A DNA stretch of 64,000 nucleotides from Siphlonurus alternatus (GCA_949825025.1 OX463784.1:8005431-8069430), one strand, 5' to 3'. Positions 1 through 13,348 are shown, numbered from the stretch's first letter. Numbers and translations: made by a program. The notes: generated by a model from the letters alone, not told the origin.

Positions 1-1701
1 ATAATGGTTTAAATAAACACTTATTTTAATTGCTGTTACATAAATAAAAATTTGCCATATTATATTTTATTGTACATCAGGTAAAATATAAACTCGAATA
101 TGTATATTGTTATTATATACGTTTTTACATGCAATCAGGTAAATGATATAAAAAAAACTGTTGTTGTATCATGTACTTTTCAATTTACAAAGCATGCAAC
201 TTTATATTATATGCATGGAGTATGTTTACAGGAAAATTGAATAAAATACAATAAAATATAAATAACAATAATGTATTTTTACAATCGCGAAACTTCTATA
301 CATATAATGAAATCTACTTCAGAAAAAAATACTTAAAATATTTGTTGCATGTTAAAATAACCAATAAAACTGTTTTCTTCTATATTGCATTGGCCATTGT
401 TATAAAGTAGTAAAAAAAATATTTTCTACCGTAAAATGGAAACAATAAAATTTGCTCGCATGTTTTTATGTAAATTGAATACATTTTCCGTATCGTGTTT
501 TCAAATAATATTTTGTTATGGACTACCACAAGGTCTCTGTATGACGTCAGAGTAGAACCCCTGGCCATTATCGAGCGCTCAATTGAGGAAATGATATCCA
601 GCAATGTTGTACAGTGCAGCTATTTAATTTAACTGGGTGACGTCATCATACAAGAATAAGATGCAAGTAATCTAGACAATTTTTTTATTACCATTTGTTA
701 TAATATGGAGTATAATATATAGGTTAATTTGCAATATATTAGGCTTAAAAAAAATTTAGTGTAATATATTTTATATTTGATCAAGTCGGCAATAAAATCT
801 TCATTAAAAGTCATAATGGGCATTCATATAACGCGAATCTAGAAAAAAAAAATCGGGGGAGGGGGGGCCTTTTCATAAGGCCAATGTTAAAACAAAATAT
901 TGAGTGGGGGAAATGCCTATATTGCCCATGTTAAATCTGAAATTTCGGTGGGGGGGGGGGGGGCAGCCTCACCCCCCCCTAGATTCTCACCTGCATATAT
1001 ATTGATGCAAAATGACAAGTTTAAATCGCTAATTCATAATAGGAAATATTATATTAGCCACAATTCCTCCTTGAATTAATTTCTCATTGATATATAGCAT
1101 ACAAAATTATAATAAATAATAAATTAAGCACTTTCTTGACAATAAATTAAAAATATTTTATTCATAACATCATCTTTAATTTGAGTAAATTCATATAAGC
1201 ATAAGCATACAGAATTATTTACATGCAGATTCGATGCAATTAAATTGGGGATATATTCAAATTAACTTAACTAAGGTAGTTTAACACGTAAAACAGGTAT
1301 AGTTAAACGTGGTTAAGCTAAACGTGGTTAGAAACCTGGCTAACTGCTTCGTGAATCGCACCAATTATTACAATTTATTCTTCTGAAGTCACTAAAAAAT
1401 TCTAAAAATGTTATTTTAAGTTTGTAATCTCACTTAGAAATGAAATGTTTCAAAATTATACTGCAGCAATATGAAAACACTTGTGTCAATGTAAATATTT
1501 TGAGCACCGATGACGTCACCGCGACCCAACACGTGTCGTATCCCTGGCCATATCGAGCTGACTGACCTGGGGTAACTCGTCCAAGGATCTCCAGGCAGTC
1601 GATGCGCCGGATCGACTTGCGCGGATATAATATTCAGTGAAATGTTATTATACAGTTCTGCAGGTCAAGTGCAACGTATCAGGATTGTTTTACATTGCGA
1701 A

Positions 1702-1967
1702 TAATGGAGGCTTCAAGTGTGCCCCGGTGGAAAAATGTAATCCATAAGCCACAATGTTAGAAAAATTTAAATTTTTTCTCAGTGCAGTAACTGTTGAAGC
1801 TATTAATTTGAAACTATCTCCCATACTCTCCCATTTAGAGTTCTTCTGATGATGAATCAAGAAATTATTTTCTTCTACAAAAATGCCAAAAAAGTGATTT
1901 CATTTTTTTTTTTTTTTTTTTTAAATAGGACAGTGCCGCAAAATCAGGTTACTTGAAGCCTCTACTA
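1702..1967 (+). mobile_element. Foldback MITE, GAGGCTTCAAG family
   Basis: Ends are inverted copies of a TA(A/G)AGGCTTCAAG-type terminus. Inside is a conserved interior (CCATGTT-like start, T-rich stretch, CAGTGCCGCAAAATCAG near the right end) shared with 12094-12368, 50083-50372 and 52692-52968. It is non-coding and non-autonomous. Confidence 0.7.
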
Positions 1968-1984
1968 TACAGTATATCGTTGTG

Positions 1985-2117
1985 TGGTACACTCGTTACC
2001 TTGCGAGATTTCCCATTTGCAGTGTTGTTAATCACCATGCTCTGTGTTATTACTGTGAGCATGATGCTTAACAAGGCCGCAAATTAAAGGAAATTTTCCA
2101 AGGCGAAGACTGTACAA
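1985..2117 (+). mobile_element. Short foldback MITE, TACACTCGTCGCCTTGGAAAATTT family
   Basis: The left arm (TACACTCGTTACCTTGCGAGATTTCCC region) and the right arm (GAAATTTTCCAAGGCGAAGACTGTACA region) are imperfect inverses around a centre containing TTAATCACCATGC and its partial inverse. At least five related copies lie elsewhere in the window (5725, 8568, 19588, 35672, 51300). Confidence 0.65.
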
Positions 2118-3207
2118 TGGTTTTATTTAGCTCTAAAATATGTAAAATTACTCAAATTAATGCATTTTTTTTTTCTAGTCGTACAATTTTCCTTTCTATT
2201 TTATGTATTCTGCATGCTGGTATATTATATATAATACGAGAAACATACATTTTATTTAGAACGCGTATGCTATAAACTTATAATTTAATTAAGCCGGTAA
2301 AACTCCCTATAACATGCTCAAATTCACCAATATATATTATATCATAAAAAAATATTCCATATATCAATAAAACGTAAAAAAAAAAACTAATCCTAAATTA
2401 ATTAAAAATTTCTTGATAAAATCTCATTAAATTTGTAAAGCACACGACCAGAATAATTAAAAATTTCATCATTAAATAAATCATAATAATATTTCATCAA
2501 TTTTCATGCACAGCTCATCAGATTGCAAATCATATTTTAATAATTACAAATAAACATTTTGTAATTATTATTTTTTTAATTTATTACTCGACATAATTTT
2601 ATATATTGATATTTTTATATCGTTAAAGGAATACAAAACATTGTTGTTTTTCTACCTTCACGGTAATTTATCAATTGAAAGGAGTTTGTTGTTTTGATAA
2701 TGATTGATAAGTATACCTCGTTTGATTGATGTATTTGTACACACATCAATCACGGCCACTCTCACTGTCTGTCATAATAGCAGTGAGCTTATAAATAGGA
2801 AGCTCCATGAGATACACCTATGTGACGTAACATTATATGTATAGAGAGGCGTACAGTTGATAACATAGTAAATATTATTGCAAGAAAATATTTGACATTT
2901 CGCTATTTATAGACTGAACTATAATCAATATACCTATGGAGACTTTTTTAACTACGTATGAATTCAATAAATATCGGAACAGAAAGCTGTTATAAAAAAT
3001 AGAAATTCTTCAAATTGGCAACAATGTTTTTTATTGTCAATAACGAAACATAATATTGAACGAATTTATTGAACTGACCAAGACAGTGTTGCCATTTCTT
3101 CCAGGTAAAAGACATTTATTGAATTCGTCTCGGTACCTTCATTTTATTATGTATATAATACTCTTCTTAAGAATATGAAGTTATAATTGGTTTTAACTTA
3201 ATGTACT

Positions 3208-3362
3208 GTAAAGCAGCCGGTATTACACAATATGATTTTGTATACAATTTTTCCTTACTAGAAAATTTCATCTCCATACAATCAAATGGAGTTTAAGTTT
3301 TCTTGTAAGGAAATATTGTATGCAATAATTAGAAAAATTGTATCGTGTAATATCAGCTTTAC
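3208..3362 (+). mobile_element. Foldback MITE, GTAAAGC...GTATTACAC family
   Basis: The two ends (GTAAAGCAGCCGGTATTACAC and its inverse near 3342-3362) enclose a near-palindromic centre with CTCCATACAA and CAAATGGAG. A second copy lies at 16700-16833. Confidence 0.65.
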
Positions 3363-4329
3363 GTATAATATTACCTCATTGCAATTTATTTTACAATTGA
3401 TTTATCATAGCTGGAGACGCTAAATTGTGTCAGACGTATCGAATTTAATGTCAACATACATGCACGATCGTCTGTTTATTTCACGAGGTAAACAGCACTT
3501 TACAATCGATACACCAACACAAGCAGCTGGCATTTGCTCATAAAATATGAAACATTTGATACGTAAGACTCGTTTTTACGTCACAAAAATTTACTTTTCA
3601 ATATTTTATTTCGAGAGTGAGGTCATTTTTAAATCGATATTCCTAGTCGGGTAAATATTTTAGTGAGAATGTAGCGTTTTCAACGTTCGTGGTGGGAGGT
3701 GGGGGGAGGGGACAAGCAGCTATTTCGGAAGTACATAAAAATACTATAAATGCAACGGTTACTAGCAACTTGTTATAATCAATAATATGTCAATGGTATT
3801 ATGATAAAACTGAGAAAAACATATATGGTAATACTTTAAATTTTTTTTTTAGTGAACCGAATACTTAAATTATTATTATTTTTGTGATTTAAAACGATGT
3901 CAAAAGCACTTCATTTTTAGAAACTTATTACTAATTTTCAACATTTTCAACTGGAAGTTCTGTGTTGGATCCAATAAACAAATCAAATAAAAGATATCAA
4001 ACCAAACAATTAACAATTCAATATCAACCATCATAAATTGTAGTACATAATTGGTTTTTCTTATAGACGTAATTCCTTTATACGTTTATTTTTTGTTTTT
4101 TTTCAAATACTCACTTCAGTTACAGTAACAAGACTTCAATTGTTAAGAATTTTAATCAGAATTATCGCTCTATCTGATACTCTGACGAGCTATAGCCAAT
4201 CAGAAGCACGGAACCCTGACCGAGCTTGGTACCTGCTGGGTATTGCTCTGTATTCTCCCTGGGTACAGCTGTTAGTGGCGCCTCGTGGCGCTCGATATGT
4301 GGGTCACTGGAGCGCCACCCCAGATCTTC

Positions 4330-4596
4330 AGGTCAAGGTCACTCTGAGGTCAACATTTTGGAGAACGTCACTCAATATTTTTAGACGTGTATGGTTAGGA
4401 TTACGTGAATTATGCAGGCAGGTCATTTGCTTTAGTACGAGCTGTGTCGAGGTCATGTTGAGGTCAATGGTAATTGCAGAACATTGAGTAATTGAGGGTT
4501 TAATGGTGTATTTTGATATATTTAGAGTACTCAAATATTTAGGTAATATTATATTGATTACCCACGTGGTCAATTATTTATTGGAGGTCAAGGTCA
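4330..4596 (+). promoter_or_regulatory. Cluster of AGGTCA nuclear-receptor half-sites
   Basis: AGGTCA occurs on the plus strand at 4330, 4336 (as AAGGTCA), 4347, 4420, 4450, 4461, 4585 and 4591, with further copies at about 4768, 5033 and 5041. Two positions (4333-4341 and 4588-4596) read TCAAGGTCA, the monomeric site bound by FTZ-F1/NR5 and ERR-type receptors. All sit in one orientation in an otherwise AT-rich background. An enhancer role is inference: the cluster lies about 9 kb upstream of the FAM107 start codon and could equally be part of an unrecognised repeat. Confidence 0.35.
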
Positions 4597-5084
4597 TTTT
4601 ATACTGGAGAACGGAGTGTATTGTTGTTTCATAAAAAAATGCTATTTTTATTAAATTAATAAAACATTTTTTTATCTTGCAAAAATTGCATATTCCACTT
4701 AAAAATACGAAATTATATAATATTAACAAAGATTATTTATTATTATTTAAATTTTTAACAATTAATTAAGGTCAATTAAAATATTTCCATTCTTTGTTGA
4801 AAAAATTTCAAATATATAGTATTCCACTTAAAAAGCACAAACAAGATCAATCAAATGATGATATAATATAATTATATTTTATATTCTCTCTATTTTCTCA
4901 GTATATAATAATTTGTTATATTTTTATATGCCATTATCTTCATTTCCCATTATCTCCCGCGTGTCTTGCAGACATTTACTTTCTGTAATAAATGTATTGA
5001 TCTGATACTTGAACTATAAATTTGCAGCTATAAGGTCAATAGGTCACTGCAGATAATTTACTCGTAACTGTGCGACATTAAAGA

Positions 5085-5215
5085 AGGCGTGGTAATTCGC
5101 GATGTTTACGACCGTCTTCGCCACGCGAGCTGCACATCTGGGACAGCCACGTGCAGTCTGGACCACGTGACCGAGATCAGCTGATAGGGGCAAGGTTGTT
5201 GTGGCGCGTGCCTAC
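5085..5215. promoter_or_regulatory. GC-richer island with paired CACGTG E-boxes
   Basis: Two CACGTG palindromes at 5148-5153 and 5164-5169 are spaced 16 bp apart and followed by ATCAGCTGAT, in a locally GC-rich stretch surrounded by AT-rich DNA. It could be a bHLH-bound enhancer or an upstream promoter. No transcript evidence is visible. Confidence 0.3.
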
Positions 5216-5724
5216 CAAAATGATTGACCAATTAAATATTTTAGTTTAGTATTTTCAGTTTAAATTAAATGTTGGTTTTGGAGCAAGATGCAACCAGCAA
5301 TGCAATCCATTGCTACAATATATTTGAATTTTCAACGTTGTACACATGATTACATAGATGAAAATTTAGAATATATAATATCTTGCTCCAAAGTTCTTAT
5401 ATTTATAGTTCCATATACATATATTAACTTTTTCTTTCTCATCTTAAAAGTTCTTGATAAATATATGGGCTTATAAAGACTATAATAATTTTTTTTTCAT
5501 GTTTCATTTTTTCATACCAAAAAAATATTAAAATATTATTTCGTGTAATTTAGAATTTAATTATTATAATTTTTTTTACAGATCCTACTATCCTTTTCTT
5601 AAATTCATAAAACTTTTCTTATTATATTATTGTAATAATAAAAACAACAACAGTTCTGTTATACTACATAATTTTATTTTCCTTTAAAATTTTATTTTCA
5701 CATACTTCCTATACATTATTAATG

Positions 5725-5853
5725 TTGTACACTCGTCGCCTTGGAAAATTTCTCACTTGCAGCATTGATAATCACCATACCCTATGTTATTCTTATGGGA
5801 CATGGTGATTAATAAGACTGCAAAGGGAAATTTTCCGAGGCGATGACTGTGCA
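5725..5853 (+). mobile_element. Short foldback MITE, TACACTCGTCGCCTTGGAAAATTT family
   Basis: A good copy. The left end TGTACACTCGTCGCCTTGG and right end CCGAGGCGATGACTGTGCA are inverse, and the centre contains AATCACCATACCC and its inverse GGGACATGGTGATTAATAAG. Confidence 0.75.
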
Positions 5854-6150
5854 TTCGATGCAACAACGCATCATTTATAAAGAGTCGCAACAACAATTAT
5901 ACAACGACCTTCCTAGTCCTTATGTGAGTTCATATTCCTGCACAAACAACTGGAGTACCTCATCATAGATATAAAGCCTGGGTAAACTGCTCCTATGTGC
6001 ACAGAAGCTCTCCAACAGTCGTCACATTACACTATGCACCCAAGGTCACTACAGTCATATTTATGTAATATTCCTGCCGGAAGTAGCCGGAAATTGTAGT
6101 CATCTTGTTCATATCTGAGTCTTGAAAATTTGCAAACATATAGAAAGTTA

Positions 6151-6536
6151 ACTGATTTTTCAGTGTTCCCACCGTCCTATCCAAATTTATATGTGTTACA
6201 ATCCGGAAGCGAATTCACTTCGGACGCGAAATTTTTGATCCCAACGCGTTGGGACCATGCAGAAATTCCAAGACGCGAAATTCGCTTTCGGAGCATTACG
6301 ATTTTTCGAATCGGAAGCAAAATATTTTTTAGGGAAAATTTCTTTACGGAACGTCGATCCAAGCCGAAAAATAGAGTTGATAATGCAGGATTTAGATTTT
6401 TTTTTATGTAATTTCTAACCGAGAAATTTTGAAAAACAACTTTGCTTCATTTTCAAGAGCAAGATGGACGATATAAGAGACATCAATGAGCATCGCGAGG
6501 CGCACTCACTTGAAGCCTATATTAGTATTTTCCTTA
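6151..6536. mobile_element. Rearranged GAGGCTTCAAG-family MITE with internal palindrome
   Basis: The left side has the family signature CAGTGTTCCCACCGTCCTATCC and the right side ends in ACTTGAAGCCTATATTAG. The interior is atypical: it carries the palindrome TCCCAACGCGTTGGGA (about 6240-6255) and inverted GAAGCGAATT/AATTCGCTTTC arms. This suggests a different foldback inserted in, or replacing, the usual centre. Confidence 0.45.
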
Positions 6537-7045
6537 TGAAAACCTACCGACAAAATTTGAAAATATAAAAAGGAAGACCAGAAACCTCTCACTTCTGGTG
6601 CGAATATAAACTTAATTTAACTGTAGTATCTTCATCAGCCTGAAATAGATCGTAAAGTGTAATGAAGACGGAGATAATGACTTTTTATCGCGTAGGTGTC
6701 CGTCTGACCTTTAGCTTAATATGATGGAGACAATGTTAAAATAACTTAATTGCTCTTACGTCATAATCAAGTTTATTGTGACGTCATTGAATGAAAAATA
6801 TTTTATTGAAATATCTGACATGTATTAAGACCACTATTTTAGTTTGTAAAAAAACAAAACAATAATTGAGAAAAAGGTTAAACTACTTTAATAGATCTGA
6901 TAATGAAAAATAAATGGTTTTTATGTCAGAAAATAAATTTGACTTAATTGCATGTTTTCCATTTCATTTAAAGTTTTTTATATAACGCTCCATAGAAGTG
7001 CATAAATTTAAAAAAAAAATGTAGCATACAATTTTTTATTCATTC

Positions 7046-7305
7046 CGGAAGTAGCCGGAAGCGTGAAATTTGCAGCTCTTTTGTTTATAATTCAGTTTTG
7101 AAACTTTACAGAGTGATTTGAAGTAGAAATATTGACCTATGTGTGAAATTTTAACGCTGAAATATGAATAGCAAGACCAGAATCCTTACACTTCCGGCTA
7201 CTTCCGGAGGGATTTTCATGTAAATTTGATTGTATTTCAGCGTTATAATTACACACATAGGTCAGTACTTAACTACAAACTTCACACTTCCGGCTATTTC
7301 CTAGG
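7046..7305 (+). repeat. Inverted repeats with CCGGAAGTAGCCGGAAG ends
   Basis: TCCGGAAGTAGCCGGAAG at about 7046 faces ACTTCCGGCTACTTCCGGA at about 7190 and ACTTCCGGCTATTTCC at about 7287. A similar motif occurs at about 6076. It looks like tandem or nested foldback units. Confidence 0.5.
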
Positions 7306-8567
7306 GAATATTTAATTAATTTAACTGTATCTGCATGTATAATAATGCAGCAAATTATTATTTATACAAATGAGAAGAAGGAATTAATTAGCATGACGTA
7401 TAAAGCCAGGTGTATCATATTGAAAATGACAGCTTATCACATTTCCAGCTGCATCAGTCAATATCTTTTGTATGACAGCGATGATGCATTTAATATTTAT
7501 GCAAATAGATCTGGTTTGAACAAGATTACATAATGCAGATGCTCGATCGACTCTTGCAGTAGACCGGTTATGACAGCATCTGCAATATGTTTGCATGCAC
7601 GAGCTGATGTTGCAAAATAAATGTGGCCAAAGTGCAATCTCTAGCACATATTAAAATCTACTTGTCTTGCAATTTGCTAGCACTAAAAGAATTTTAAAAT
7701 AGAAGTATTCGTTAAATCACATGAAAAAAAATGCGTTCAAGGACTGGTGTGCAAGAATTTAAAAATAAAATAAATTTTTTATAAATTTATTGTAAATATT
7801 AAATTTATACAGAAATAAAATTATAAATTGGTGCTTGAGAATTTAAATGATACAACTACAAATATATTTAAAAAATACTTGCAATCTTAATAAATATTAA
7901 ATTTATTTAAGGTAATAAATGCCATGCAGGCGACGAAATGTAAATTGCGCTTAAGTTAATTTTATTCTATTTTTATTTTAAATCAATTAATACATTACTT
8001 GTCATGCATGTGTATATATATTTAAATTAGTAATCTGGTTTCATCGATTTTTCGTTAAGCAAAAATTACAACACACATAATTATTCAGGTAAATTAATTC
8101 CACTATCTCTGATGATGTTGTGACGTCATCTCGTCATAATTGCGAAACATCTGCATACAACGAGAGGTGAAGGTTGCAGTGAACTTCGCTCTACTGTCAA
8201 GGACACTCAGTGCAGTCACTGTGCAGATCTCGAGTACTTTCTAGTGACAATAGAGATGAACTTTCTGGTGAAGAACAACTTTGTCATCAAATATGTAGCA
8301 TTTAAGTAGAAGGGGTTGTTCTTTAATGCACTTTTTTCTCCTGTATATTTTTAATTGGGTATTCACAAGGATTTAATATACCAACTTTTCATGATTTAAG
8401 ACATTATTTTTGGTTACAATTTTTGCAAGACTTAAAAAAAAATAGACTTAATAAATGTGGTCTTTACGAATGTTCCCCATAACTTATTAATAACTACAGT
8501 ATAAAACTATCAATGCTGCATGAGTATATTATTTTAACGTCGTTACTAAAACTTTTTGTTTCCTGAA

Positions 8568-8683
8568 GTACACTCCTCGCCTCGGAAAATTTCTTTTTGT
8601 AGCCTTATTAATCACCATGCCTCATAAGAAAAACATTAACAAAGCTGCAAGTGGGAAATTTTCCAAGGCGACGAGTGTACAAA
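8568..8683 (+). mobile_element. Short foldback MITE, TACACTCGTCGCCTTGGAAAATTT family
   Basis: The left end GTACACTCCTCGCCTCGGAAAA and right end TTTTCCAAGGCGACGAGTGTAC are inverse. The centre has AATCACCATGCC but lacks part of the usual stem. Confidence 0.7.
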
Positions 8684-11600
8684 CAATATTTTGTACTTGC
8701 AAATAATGCTAAAAAAAAATATTTATTTTAATTTAAAACTTTTTGTACTCCAAATATTAAATATTCATCCTAAAAACTTGGAATCATCCAGGTAGATAAT
8801 TATGTGGCGTTACCTTGAAACAAAGGTGTCATATTTCATACACGTCTCAGGTATAATGCCAAGGTAATTGCTCCTAAATGTCGCGGAGACTAAACGTAAT
8901 GTAAATATAATGACGTGACATTAATTTAAATGTTAGCACGATGACCAAATAAGGCTAATGAATTATTTTCTCATTGGGATAGTATGTTTGTGAAGTAATG
9001 GTTTTGTTCTAAATATTCTCTTAACTTCTCATTGCAGTTTTTTTTTAGTGTTACTGTCCTAAATTACTGTTCATAAACTATGCAATTTGTACCTATCTTT
9101 TATATAAAATATACACTGTGGTTAAATAATAACAAAAAATACCGTTCATGGTAAACATGCAGAATATTATCCAAATAATAATAAAACTCATCTTAAAATT
9201 ACTAGATCATTATAGTAATATAACAAAGATTTTAATTACAAATGTCCTAATTGTAAGTCATATTGAAGCAAAGTAAAATTAATTGTTCAGAATTCCATTA
9301 TCTTACTGAATACAATAATATATATTTAAATTTAATTAAATCCAGATAAACATAAACAATTGGATTTTATTTTTTATACGAATTCTTCGATCTGTACTAT
9401 CATTTAAATTCAATTATACTTTTGATACAGTTCATATTGACGATTAGTGGAGCATGATTCAAAGACACCGCGCCGGTAAGTCACTGCTAATGGCAAATTT
9501 AAATCTTTATGAAAGATCTTGTCCCAAATAATGCTCCATTAAGTACAATCCTTTCTCTTGTCATTTTTGACACTTACAGGCCCTACTTACATAATTGCAA
9601 ATAGTTCTATACATGACAAAGGGAAAAAAGTATGTCAATTAATCTTTGTTTTTTAATCAATTTAAGCTGAAATGTGTTAATTGAAAATAACTGACCATAA
9701 TTTTTAATTTATTCATACAAAGTTTACGTTAAAGGTAGTTTTTAACCGTAAAAAAATAATCAAAATTAAAAAAAAAATTGTATTTTTCATTTTAACATAT
9801 TATATTTTTTAATAATCTTTAAAATTAATAATGGCGTAATTTGTATCAAAGGAAAATTAAAACGTTTTGAAACCAAGTTTTGCTTGTATAATAACTCTTT
9901 AATTCTTTATGTTTTTCAATGTTTTTTTTTATTATATATGAATTAAATATTTAAATTAAACAGGCCGTGGCTAATACCACCCTCTCCCTCTGTTAATCCT
10001 ACCCATTACCCCGCCTCGAGCTCCTAGCTCATATCCTTGTAATAATAATAACAAATATAACATCGTAAAAGACTTTGGTTTTAAAATTCAATTGACTCTA
10101 CTTTCTATACGAAACCTCTGCGACTAAATCTTCCATTCTCTTCCCGATTGAACACGCCCGTGAAATGCAACAATTCGGTACGTCTGACCGCTACCTGCAG
10201 TGATTTGGTGCATCGTCTAGTTGCAGAGATTAAATTTGGTACGCGCTGTCTCGTCTAATTGAGCGTATATTTTCTCACGGACTTACCTGTGTTGCTCCCA
10301 CGGTGTATGTGAGGATGTATGTGTAAATTTTATGAACCATTTTCGTATTTAACAACTTTATGTGTTACATTTTATATGCTACGAGACAAGATTATTTTGT
10401 ATGTACGTACTGCTTTTAATTATAATTACCAATTATATGATAAATTAATATATTACCAAGTCTGTAGTACCATATTATATGACAGTACGAAGTTAAATAT
10501 ACTATTCTAATTAAGACGTTAATATAATTTTGAATTCCTTACGTATGTACAACAGACAATATTAAAGATTTTTTTTTTTACGAGATATTCAAACCATTGA
10601 CAGTATAATATAATAATAAATAATTATATATATTAATATATTATTCTTCTTCGATATTTTAATTTGTTCAAATTTTATTTAATATTTTTATGATTTAAAT
10701 TTAAAGTAAAAGGTGGTTTATTGCTTGAAGTTGAAATTCATTATACTACGTCACTCAATTTAAATTTTAGGCTTGCTAATTTTAGACAGAATACTGTGTC
10801 TGTCGCATAACTCATCTCTCTTGTTAATGCAGCTACTGCATTAAAATCCCACGGCCGCGGCGTCGCAATCCTCGACAAATTAGCGTCCTAGATCACATCT
10901 TTGTTATCTCGTGATGAAGATTTTAATAATGATTTTAGACCTTGATGTATGAGGAAATAAGGCTGATAATACCGTGTGAAAATATCACATAGTGTTGATT
11001 GGAAACTTTAATTTAATGTCATTAAAATACTAATTAAAATATCTAATGATGCTGTGCTTATCGCAAAATCACTACGCTCTAATTACTGTTATATGTCGGA
11101 TTATTTTTTACACTGAATAAAGTACATCTTGATAGCAAAAATATACAAGATTTTTATCTCTAATGTTGACGAAAATTGATAAGTCATAAAAATGACATTA
11201 ATTATGATTAATGATAATTGTAATTAAAGTTTACGTAATCTTTGTCACAATTCTCGTATGCAACATCCTTTCTCTCGATGTACATTTCATTGTTATTGTC
11301 TGGGACTGAGAAAACATTATTTTTCAAGTGGTTCATCTTCCTAGTTGTCTAGAGGTGATATTTTCTCATGGCAGCTGAGAGGTACACTGAAAAAAAAAAG
11401 TTGAAATAGCTTAAATGTACTATATTATATCCTAAATATTTCTATTATTTTCTATTGCATAATTGCATATAATGTCTAATTTGTTTCCTTTATTTCCGCT
11501 ATCAAGCCAAAATTTAAACTTTATTTTTTTTATCATCTGCTCGAGCTTAAAAAAGCTTATAGAGGCCAAAACTATGTAAAATTGTGACTTAAATTTCTTA

Positions 11601-12093
11601 ACCTGTACTATGTATTCTATAATGACGAAAAAAAAAAACTCTATATATATATATTACTTTTTATAATAATAAGGGTGAAAAAAATATTTTCGAGCGTCAC
11701 TTATTTCAATCTTAACTATATAGAGTCACCACATATTGCGATGCTCATTTGTGTAATTAAGGTCCATTTCAGGTTTGCAAATGCAGAAAATTCAATTTTT
11801 TTTTTTCTGCTCAAAAATACGAAAATGTCATATTTTTTAGTCCAGATGTTATATCAGAAAACGAATTTTCATCATAATCATCATGTACTCGACTCCACGT
11901 TAATTAAAGTGGGAGAAAAGAGGATTGAAAATTCTGAACACTTGAAACCTCAATTGATATTTATTATTGTTTTTCCCGTGTACCACTGGCGACATCCGCA
12001 AACCGCTGAGCTAAAAGCTCAATCTGTCTTCCCCTCGTGGGAACGGTGGGGATGCAGGCAGGGGACACTCGGGATAAATATGACATCCTCTTC

Positions 12094-12368
12094 AGAACGG
12101 GATTCAAGTCAGCTGATTTTGCAGTGTTCCCACCGTCCTATCCAAACTTATGTAAAAATAAAACTCGAAATTGCTTTTTTGGCATTAAAATTTTTTTTAA
12201 ATGAAAATAAGTTCTTGATTCATTATCAAAAGACTCCTAAATGGGGGGGGTATAGGAGATGTTTTCAAATTTATAGCTTTAATAGCCGGAGAAAAAATTC
12301 AAATTTTCTAACATGGAGGCTTATATGGAGAAAATTTTCACGACGGGGAACACTTGAAGCCTCCATTA
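12094..12368 (-). mobile_element. Foldback MITE, GAGGCTTCAAG family
   Basis: A near-complete copy in inverse orientation: TCAGCTGATTTTGCAGTGTTCCCACC on the left and CTTGAAGCCTCCATTAG on the right. The 236-codon open frame that overlaps it (11675-12385) is a chance frame running through this repeat. Confidence 0.7.
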
Positions 12369-12692
12369 GACCTGCGTGGTACTAGGCAAAGCAAATTAAG
12401 GAACAAACCAAAACTACACACTGCCGTCAATTTAAATGTTGTATTGAAATGCTGGAGCATTGTATTAATTTGCAAATTTAATTCTGAACTTCGAATTTTA
12501 AATATTTTTTCGTTAAAAAGAAAGAAATTCCATGCATATACTTTTAAATAATTTAACTTGCAGATCTTACTCCTGTCCTTCATTCTATCTATTTTGAATT
12601 AATATAATGACAAATCTATATAATAATAATGCTGGGAAAAAATAATCAATGTAATACAAAATTATGTAAAAAATTTCACAATTTGAGAGTCA

Positions 12693-12820
12693 GGGGGGTC
12701 TTCAAATAACACAAATTACAACAATCCTAAAATTAAGACAGTCTTAGCGTATTCTTTATTGTTGCGCTAAGACAGTCTTAGGCTAAGTTTAAGTTAAGTG
12801 GTGTTATTTGAAGACCCCCC
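12693..12820. mobile_element. Foldback MITE with GGGGGGTCTTCAAATAACAC ends
   Basis: Terminal inverted repeats GGGGGGTCTTCAAATAACAC and its inverse enclose a second inverted pair around TAAGACAGTCTTA. The G-run ends resemble those of the elements at 27839-28018 and 45594-45726. Confidence 0.7.
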
Positions 12821-13348
12821 AGATCTTTTATTTTCCCCCTTTTGAATAAAAAAGCAAACATAAATTGCTGAGTATAATATATTCCAACCAATCAAACATT
12901 ACAAGTATAATATAATATCAATAATAAAAAAAAAGAAAACTGAGGAAACCATAGCAACGTCTAGAGGTAGGTCGGTGTGTATATAGCTTTGCTAACCACA
13001 TAACTAACATGTGATCTATAAGGTTCAATTTGTAATGTTTTAACACTGAAAATAAATCTTATGTACGAAGTAAGCTACTCCAATTAGAGTGAAGGATTAT
13101 CATTATACAGACAATATACACGTGACTAAATGCGTGTTTATGGCTTCATAACACTTGTGGCTTCACTATATGTGAGCTTTAACTATGAGGTATCTGAAGT
13201 TCTAGTATTTAATCAGCCTACTGGGGTTCCAATTTACTTATTCTAATGTATAAGTCGGTTGACAGTCTAGAAATTTGTCAGTTGTTAAAGCGGCAAGCTG
13301 TGATGAGGAAGCTGTGATATAGACGTGTGTAAAATTGTCAGGAATATA

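Larger units (their letters stand above)
1..13348. other. Intergenic/upstream region of FAM107, no coding exon recognised
   Basis: AT-rich DNA with no reading frame that I can support as a gene. The short open frames here have no recognisable domain, and several cross foldback repeats. It holds dispersed MITE copies (listed separately), homopolymer tracts, a cluster of AGGTCA half-sites and a GC-richer island near 5.1 kb. It may include promoter and enhancer sequence, or untranslated first exons, for the FAM107 gene that starts at 13349, but no transcription start can be fixed. Confidence 0.6.

Noticed and set aside
942..978. Long G run followed by a C run (also 32542, 56920, 62303)
   Set aside because: Homopolymer tracts typical of this genome; possible G-quadruplexes but nothing specific.
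4140..4487. 115-codon plus frame near the AGGTCA cluster
   Set aside because: No domain similarity; the region is better explained by regulatory half-sites or a repeat.
11675..12385. 236-codon open frame on the plus strand
   Set aside because: No recognisable domain, T-rich codons, and its last third runs through a GAGGCTTCAAG-family MITE; a chance frame.
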